DNA of 64,000 nt, from NCBI RefSeq assembly GCF_003666685.1, contig NZ_RCIZ01000004.1, positions 62,001 through 126,000 of the forward strand. Reading direction: 5' to 3'. The first letter of the stretch is position 1; each line of letters starts with the position of its first letter. The DNA is from Mesorhizobium sp. YM1C-6-2. GTDB lineage: Bacteria > Pseudomonadota > Alphaproteobacteria > Rhizobiales > Rhizobiaceae. Positions 60,216-64,000 of this stretch are shown here, piece after piece. The notes below the pieces were generated by a model. That model did no database searches. It saw only the letters and a program-made list of their open reading frames with translations, and had not been told where the DNA came from. A program made the position numbers and the translations under genes.

Positions 60216-62021
60216 CTATGCGGTCTGCCCCAGTTGCTTCGAGGCGGCGATGCAGCGCTCGACCGCTGAGCGGTCGGCGCTCAGAATTTCGGCTATCAGG
60301 GCGCCACGCTCCTTGGCGCTGACGAATTCCAGCCGGCGCAAGCTCAGCGGGTCGATGCGTTCGCGCAGAACGGCGAGCGTCTCGGCCGAGGGAAGGGCGG
60401 TCTCGCGGCAGTCCGCGCTGAAAGTTACGGCAAAGCCGGTGGCATCGCGGATCTGATCGCGCGTGACGCAGGGCATGGTTTCGACGACGATGAGTTCGCG
60501 GCTCGATGGATCGAGCTCGAACACGCAGAGGTCGGTGATCACCAGCGCGCGACCGGTCCGGTAGCCATGCGACCCGCGCTCAGCCGCCGTCAGCAGTCCG
60601 CGCGCCGAACTGGCAGTTTCGACCGCATCGACGATCGACAGCGGCGAATGCCTGGTGATGTAGAGCAGGTAGTCGCGATGCATGTTGGCGACGTCGGCCA
60701 TGCCGCCCTGTCCGGGCAGGCGGATCATGCCTCCGCTCGGCTTGCGCAAGGCGATGGTGTTGACGCGGCCGCGGCGATCGACCTGCGCCGCCGCCACGAT
60801 CTCGTGGGTGACCGCGCCGGGCTGGTAGTAGGTCGAATAGGTATCGTCGCCGCCGGCATGCGCGACGGCGGTTTCAGCATCGAGGCTTTCGATCAGCGAC
60901 AGGATCATCGGGCTCGGTGCGATGTCGAGATGACCGCACGACATCGTGGTGATGATCATGTCCGGCGCATGCGTCGCCTTTGCCAGCCGGTAGGCGACGT
61001 TCGCAAGCGGCGAGACGGCGCCGGCGCTTGCGAAGCTGTCATTGTCGAGTTCCACGGCAATGCGGGCGGCGATGACCTCGTCGATCGAGGCATCGGCGGC
61101 GTCGTGGCGCACGGCAGGCAGAGGGACCGCCGAAACCGTATCGGCTCGAACTTTCGCGGCATCGCGAAGGACGCCATCAATCCCCTCGGCCGGGATGGAC
61201 AGGCTGTCCATCAGGGGTGTTTCCCTTGAGCCAAAGGTATCGGACAGAGCCTGATAGTCGGTGACGTAGAAAGGCAGGCAGGAGGTCGGATACGCCCCGC
61301 CTGGCGCGAGCGCGATTGCCGACACCTGGTTGCGGGTCAGGATGCTCTGGCGACCGTCGTTGCTCAGCGCACCGACCGGAACGATCTCCTCGACCGTGAC
61401 CAGCACCTGGCGGGCGGCGCCGACCATGGCGTAGTCGAGGGCGCGGGGGCCTATGATCTGCACATTGCCGCTTTCGTCGGCGCGCTGGGCGTGCAGCACG
61501 AGGGTGTCGATGCGCAGGGCAGGGATTAGGCCGACCTCGGCGCCGCTGAACGGGTCGCGTGCGACCGTGGCTTGCGGCATCCGTGCCATCATGTCCGATC
61601 CCTGTGGAAGCTGGAACGGCATCGACGGCAGGTTCTGCTGGGCGGCGCGCAAGGCCTGGATCATGGCAAGCGCGGTCCAGTCGCGCACTGGCAAGGCATT
61701 AGTTTCGGCGGCCGCGCGGAAGCGTGGCGGCAGGCCGAAGATATCGAGGCTGGAGAAACAGATGTCGATCTCCGCGACTGCCTCGGCTTCGAGCAGCAGT
61801 TCGAGCGGCAAGCCGCCCGCCCAGGACACGTAGCGCAGATTCTTGACGCCGCTCTTGCCGATAGCGCGGAGCAAGGCGATCGGAAGGCGCGCGAAGTGGT
61901 GGCCGCCGACGCCGAAGCTCTCGTCGGAGCGAACCATGGCGGCCAGTTCATCGACCTCTACGAACTTTGGCCGGTTCGGTTTGACCAGCGAGAGGTTCGG
62001 ATGGTCGGCACGAATGGTCAT
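60216..62021 (-). CDS. Fused class I CoA-transferase-like protein (alpha + beta)
   Basis: 601 residues. Residues 1-300 correspond to the alpha and 310-601 to the beta subunit of glutaconate-type class I CoA-transferases (also IpdA/IpdB): MVRSDESFGVGGHHFARLPI, NLRYVSWAGGLPLELLLEAE, then DSFASAGAVSPLANVAYRLA, THAPDMIITTMSCGHLD (350-366), and GMIRLPGQGGMADVANMHRD. In the classic enzymes the loop after THAPD carries the catalytic Glu; here it reads TTMSCG with no Glu, so a hydrolase-like role as in IpdAB is possible. ATG 62021 overlaps the preceding gene's stop by 4 nt. The frame open to 62567 is a shadow of that gene. Confidence 0.82.
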   Translation of the reverse strand: MTIRADHPNLSLVKPNRPKFVEVDELAAMVRSDESFGVGGHHFARLPIALLRAIGKSGVKNLRYVSWAGGLPLELLLEAEAVAEIDICFSSLDIFGLPPRFRAAAETNALPVRDWTALAMIQALRAAQQNLPSMPFQLPQGSDMMARMPQATVARDPFSGAEVGLIPALRIDTLVLHAQRADESGNVQIIGPRALDYAMVGAARQVLVTVEEIVPVGALSNDGRQSILTRNQVSAIALAPGGAYPTSCLPFYVTDYQALSDTFGSRETPLMDSLSIPAEGIDGVLRDAAKVRADTVSAVPLPAVRHDAADASIDEVIAARIAVELDNDSFASAGAVSPLANVAYRLAKATHAPDMIITTMSCGHLDIAPSPMILSLIESLDAETAVAHAGGDDTYSTYYQPGAVTHEIVAAAQVDRRGRVNTIALRKPSGGMIRLPGQGGMADVANMHRDYLLYITRHSPLSIVDAVETASSARGLLTAAERGSHGYRTGRALVITDLCVFELDPSSRELIVVETMPCVTRDQIRDATGFAVTFSADCRETALPSAETLAVLRERIDPLSLRRLEFVSAKERGALIAEILSADRSAVERCIAASKQLGQTA

Positions 62022-63040
62022 AGGGGCGCCGCCTCGATACGGTAGCGTGTGGTGAACGGACGCTCGGGTGTGAACTCCAGCGCTGTCGGGACACCGGATC
62101 GCGCGATTGGATTGTCGGCAACAGCGGTTGCCGGGCCGAGCCCGAAAGGCGAGCAGATTGGCTCGACACCTATTGCGACATGACGGCCGTTCCATGGGAA
62201 CGCCTTGCGGCCGCGATTGGAGTACCAGAGCAGCAGGCTCGGGAAATGCTCCTTCTGCCAGGACAGTCGTACCCGATAGCCTTCCGCATGGTTTGTGAGC
62301 GCTACCGTGCCGTCGAGCCCCTGGATCTGCAGGAGTTCCTCGGTGTCGGGGGCCAGAGGCAGGCGAGAGGCGTCGACCGTGCCGCCGGCGCGGGCGGGAA
62401 CCGCGCTCAGGCTGGAGAAGGTTGCGTCCTTTGCAAAAAGGGGGGCGCCGGGTTCGACATCGTCCGGATAGGTGCGGCCGTGATCGAACGTTCCAAGCTC
62501 CAACTCGGCGGCGCCAGTCTGCGCGGGCAGGCGAAAGACGGGATGCAGGCCGATCGGCAGGCGGCATGCGCGGCGCACGACGACAGTGAATTCGATGTCG
62601 ACGGCAGGCGCAGCCGGGTCGGGCGTCACGGTTCTTTCGACGCGTGCGACCGGGCTGGATGCAGGATAGTCGAGCGTTAGCGAGAGCGAACGACTATCGC
62701 CGTCGACCCATGTCCAGTCGTGGTTCGAGGAATGGCCATGCGCTTCCTCGTCGGGTTCGGGCGGGCCCATGACGCGCGACCACGCATCCGGCCAGCCATC
62801 GGCGGGCACTGAATATCCGAACGGCATGCAGGGCCATTCGCCGCGCAGTTTTCTTAGAAGGCCGGGCAGCGCCTCAGCTTCGGGCTCATCGGCCCACGGC
62901 GCGATGTGGAATGGCGAAACCTGCCGCCCATCGGCGAGAACAAAGGTGAGGGGCGCCAGCATGGCGCCGAGACGTTGTACCGTCAGCGCGCCATGCGCCC
63001 AGCCGAGCCCGCGATGATCATCATCACCCGATCTGCTCAC
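62018..63040 (-). CDS. Aldose-1-epimerase-like protein
   Basis: 340 residues, galactose-mutarotase-like beta-sandwich. The first 25 residues lead into GALTVQRLGAMLAPLTFVLA and CMPFGYSVPADGW. A likely catalytic His is in RLPIGLHPVFRLPAQTG and the Glu in HVAIGVEPICSPFGLGPA. Proteins of this branch may be mutarotases or sugar-binding regulators rather than housekeeping GalM. Start GTG 63040 overlaps the enoyl-CoA hydratase stop (GTGA), and its own stop overlaps the next start (ATGA), so translation is coupled on both sides. Confidence 0.82.
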   Translation of the reverse strand: MSRSGDDDHRGLGWAHGALTVQRLGAMLAPLTFVLADGRQVSPFHIAPWADEPEAEALPGLLRKLRGEWPCMPFGYSVPADGWPDAWSRVMGPPEPDEEAHGHSSNHDWTWVDGDSRSLSLTLDYPASSPVARVERTVTPDPAAPAVDIEFTVVVRRACRLPIGLHPVFRLPAQTGAAELELGTFDHGRTYPDDVEPGAPLFAKDATFSSLSAVPARAGGTVDASRLPLAPDTEELLQIQGLDGTVALTNHAEGYRVRLSWQKEHFPSLLLWYSNRGRKAFPWNGRHVAIGVEPICSPFGLGPATAVADNPIARSGVPTALEFTPERPFTTRYRIEAAPL

Positions 63041-63825
63041 GGTTTCGCCTTCCGGGCCCGCTCGGCGCTTTTCTCGGCGAATTCGCGCACGCGCCTTTGC
63101 CCGATCTCGCTGCGGTAGAGCCCGCCCAGTATATCGCGCTCCATTGCGAGCCCTCCCGCGAGGTCGCCGGCTGTCGCATGTGCGGTCAGCCGCTTGAGCC
63201 CTTCGATCGCGGTCGGCGGCTCGGCGGCGATCATCGCGGCCAATTCAAGCGCACGCGGCATGAGATGTTCCACGTCGACGATCTCGTTGACCAACCCCGC
63301 GTCGACGAATTCCGAAGCGGGCACTATAGCCCCCGTCATCAGCAGCATGTTGGCGCGGTTGCGGCCGAGCTTGGCGACGCTGCGCTGCGTACCGCCGCCC
63401 CCGGGGACCAGGCCGAGCTTGATCTCGGGCAGGCCGAGCTTGGCAAACTGGTTGGCGATGACGATGTCGCAGCAGAGCACCAGCTCCATGCCGCCGCCAA
63501 GGGCGAAGCCATTGACGGCTGCGATCACCGGTTTGCGGTTGTTTTCGATCGCCGCATACATACGCGTACCGGCAGCCTGAAAACTGTCGAACTCAGGCGC
63601 GGTCTGCGCCGCATATTCCTTGATGTCGGCGCCGGCCATGAAGCCGCGCCCTTCGCCTGTCACCACGATCGCCCCGACGCTCTCATCCTCCGACAGCGCT
63701 TCGAAGGCGGCCGTAATCTCGCCCTGCATGAGCCGGTTCATGGCATTGAGCTGATCGGCGCGCCGGAAGGTGACGATTGCGACGCGACCAGACATTTCGA
63801 CCGTCAGGGTCTGGTAGGTGCTCAT
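63037..63825 (-). CDS. Enoyl-CoA hydratase/isomerase family protein
   Basis: 262 residues, crotonase fold. Motifs: VAIVTFRRADQLNAMNRLMQ, the oxyanion-hole segment GRGFMAGADIKEYAAQ, NGFALGGGMELVLCCDIVIA, and LGLPEIKLGLVPGGGGTQR, which keeps the Glu in the PEI turn and the second acidic position only partly (the hydratase pair cannot be confirmed by eye). It could be a hydratase, isomerase or other crotonase acting on a CoA ester. It follows the CaiB gene by 2 nt. Confidence 0.9.
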   Translation of the reverse strand: MSTYQTLTVEMSGRVAIVTFRRADQLNAMNRLMQGEITAAFEALSEDESVGAIVVTGEGRGFMAGADIKEYAAQTAPEFDSFQAAGTRMYAAIENNRKPVIAAVNGFALGGGMELVLCCDIVIANQFAKLGLPEIKLGLVPGGGGTQRSVAKLGRNRANMLLMTGAIVPASEFVDAGLVNEIVDVEHLMPRALELAAMIAAEPPTAIEGLKRLTAHATAGDLAGGLAMERDILGGLYRSEIGQRRVREFAEKSAERARKAKP

Positions 63826-63827
63826 GC

Positions 63828-64000
63828 TCAGGCCGCGTCCACGGTCATGTCGCCTGCCGCCTCGAGTTCTGCGATCTCGTCCTTCGAGAGGCCGAATTCG
63901 GCCAGGATTTCCCGGCCATGCTCGCCGACCAGCGGTGCTGGGCGCTCGATCGATGCCGGGGTTTCGCTCATGCGCACCGCCGGCGCCACCACCTTCACCT
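63828..64000 (-). CDS. CaiB/BaiF family CoA-transferase, C-terminal end (partial)
   Basis: Only the last 57 codons are in the window; the gene enters from the right edge. The end VRMSETPASIERPAPLVGEH, then GREILAEFGLSKDEIAELEA, is the diagnostic C-terminus of formyl-CoA/carnitine-type class III CoA-transferases, where the substrate-closing segment is followed by PAP-LGEH. It would transfer CoA to a carboxylate and is the most upstream gene seen of the right-edge operon. Confidence 0.85.
   Translation of the reverse strand, partial: VKVVAPAVRMSETPASIERPAPLVGEHGREILAEFGLSKDEIAELEAAGDMTVDAA

Noticed and set aside
62022-62567. N-terminal extension of the fused CoA-transferase
   Set aside because: It is an alternate frame of the aldose-1-epimerase-like gene, Arg/Pro-rich, and the 4-nt ATGA overlap supports the start at 62021.

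Overview
This 64 kb window is high-GC chromosomal DNA from an alphaproteobacterium, most likely a Hyphomicrobiales member near Mesorhizobium or Aminobacter (Phyllobacteriaceae). That placement is inferred from codon and GC style, a mutY / DUF721 / dsbA-like / smc block, a frc-type fructose ABC operon with its ROK regulator, and a glgP-glgB-glgC-glgA-pgm-glgX operon. I see no prophage, insertion sequence, CRISPR array or rRNA. One tRNA (Gln, UUG) is present.

Layout. 1-8.25 kb is housekeeping: a partial HAD hydrolase, mutY, a DUF721 (DciA-like) protein, a DsbA-like thioredoxin-fold protein, smc, a glycine-zipper lipoprotein and an isolated TadG-like protein. 8.3-8.9 kb holds a 26-bp perfect palindrome, the first copy of a ~310-bp repeat element and tRNA-Gln. 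8.9-15.7 kb carries a VOC protein, ppdK, DUF427 and DUF1499 proteins, an MBL-fold hydrolase and bioY. 15.9-35.6 kb is a surface polysaccharide locus: dTDP-L-rhamnose synthesis (rmlA, rmlC, rmlB, rmlD), the second, inverted repeat copy, a WbsX-RgpF fusion, a GT8-methyltransferase fusion, a polyprenyl-phosphate sugar transferase, a GT2, a WbpM/PglF-type dehydratase, a DUF2793 beta-helix protein, a methyltransferase, an acyltransferase, a GT61, a Wzm/Wzt-like ABC exporter and an O-antigen ligase/polymerase-like protein. The stretch of about 29.0-32.6 kb looks lower in GC and contains a degenerate duplicated segment, which fits a mosaic, recently assembled locus.

35.9-40.7 kb has cysD, a fused cysNC and cysQ (making and clearing PAPS/PAP), followed by a WbpE-like sugar aminotransferase that may serve the polysaccharide locus. 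40.9-46.4 kb is the fructose system: kinase and ROK repressor on one side, and divergently the binding protein, permease and ATPase. A large inverted repeat between them places one outward-facing TTGACA in each arm. 46.5-59.3 kb is a seven-gene glycogen synthesis and breakdown operon with translational overlaps. 59.4-64 kb, on the minus strand and running in from beyond the window, is a tightly coupled set: CaiB/BaiF CoA-transferase (partial), enoyl-CoA hydratase, aldose-1-epimerase-like protein, fused class I CoA-transferase-like protein and SMP-30 lactonase.

The best candidates for something undescribed are the ~310-bp inverted repeat element, whose two copies keep a 6-bp stem through a compensatory base-pair swap; the mixed sugar-lactone / acyl-CoA operon at the right edge, whose fused CoA-transferase seems to lack the usual catalytic Glu; and the DUF2793 beta-helix protein placed inside a polysaccharide locus.
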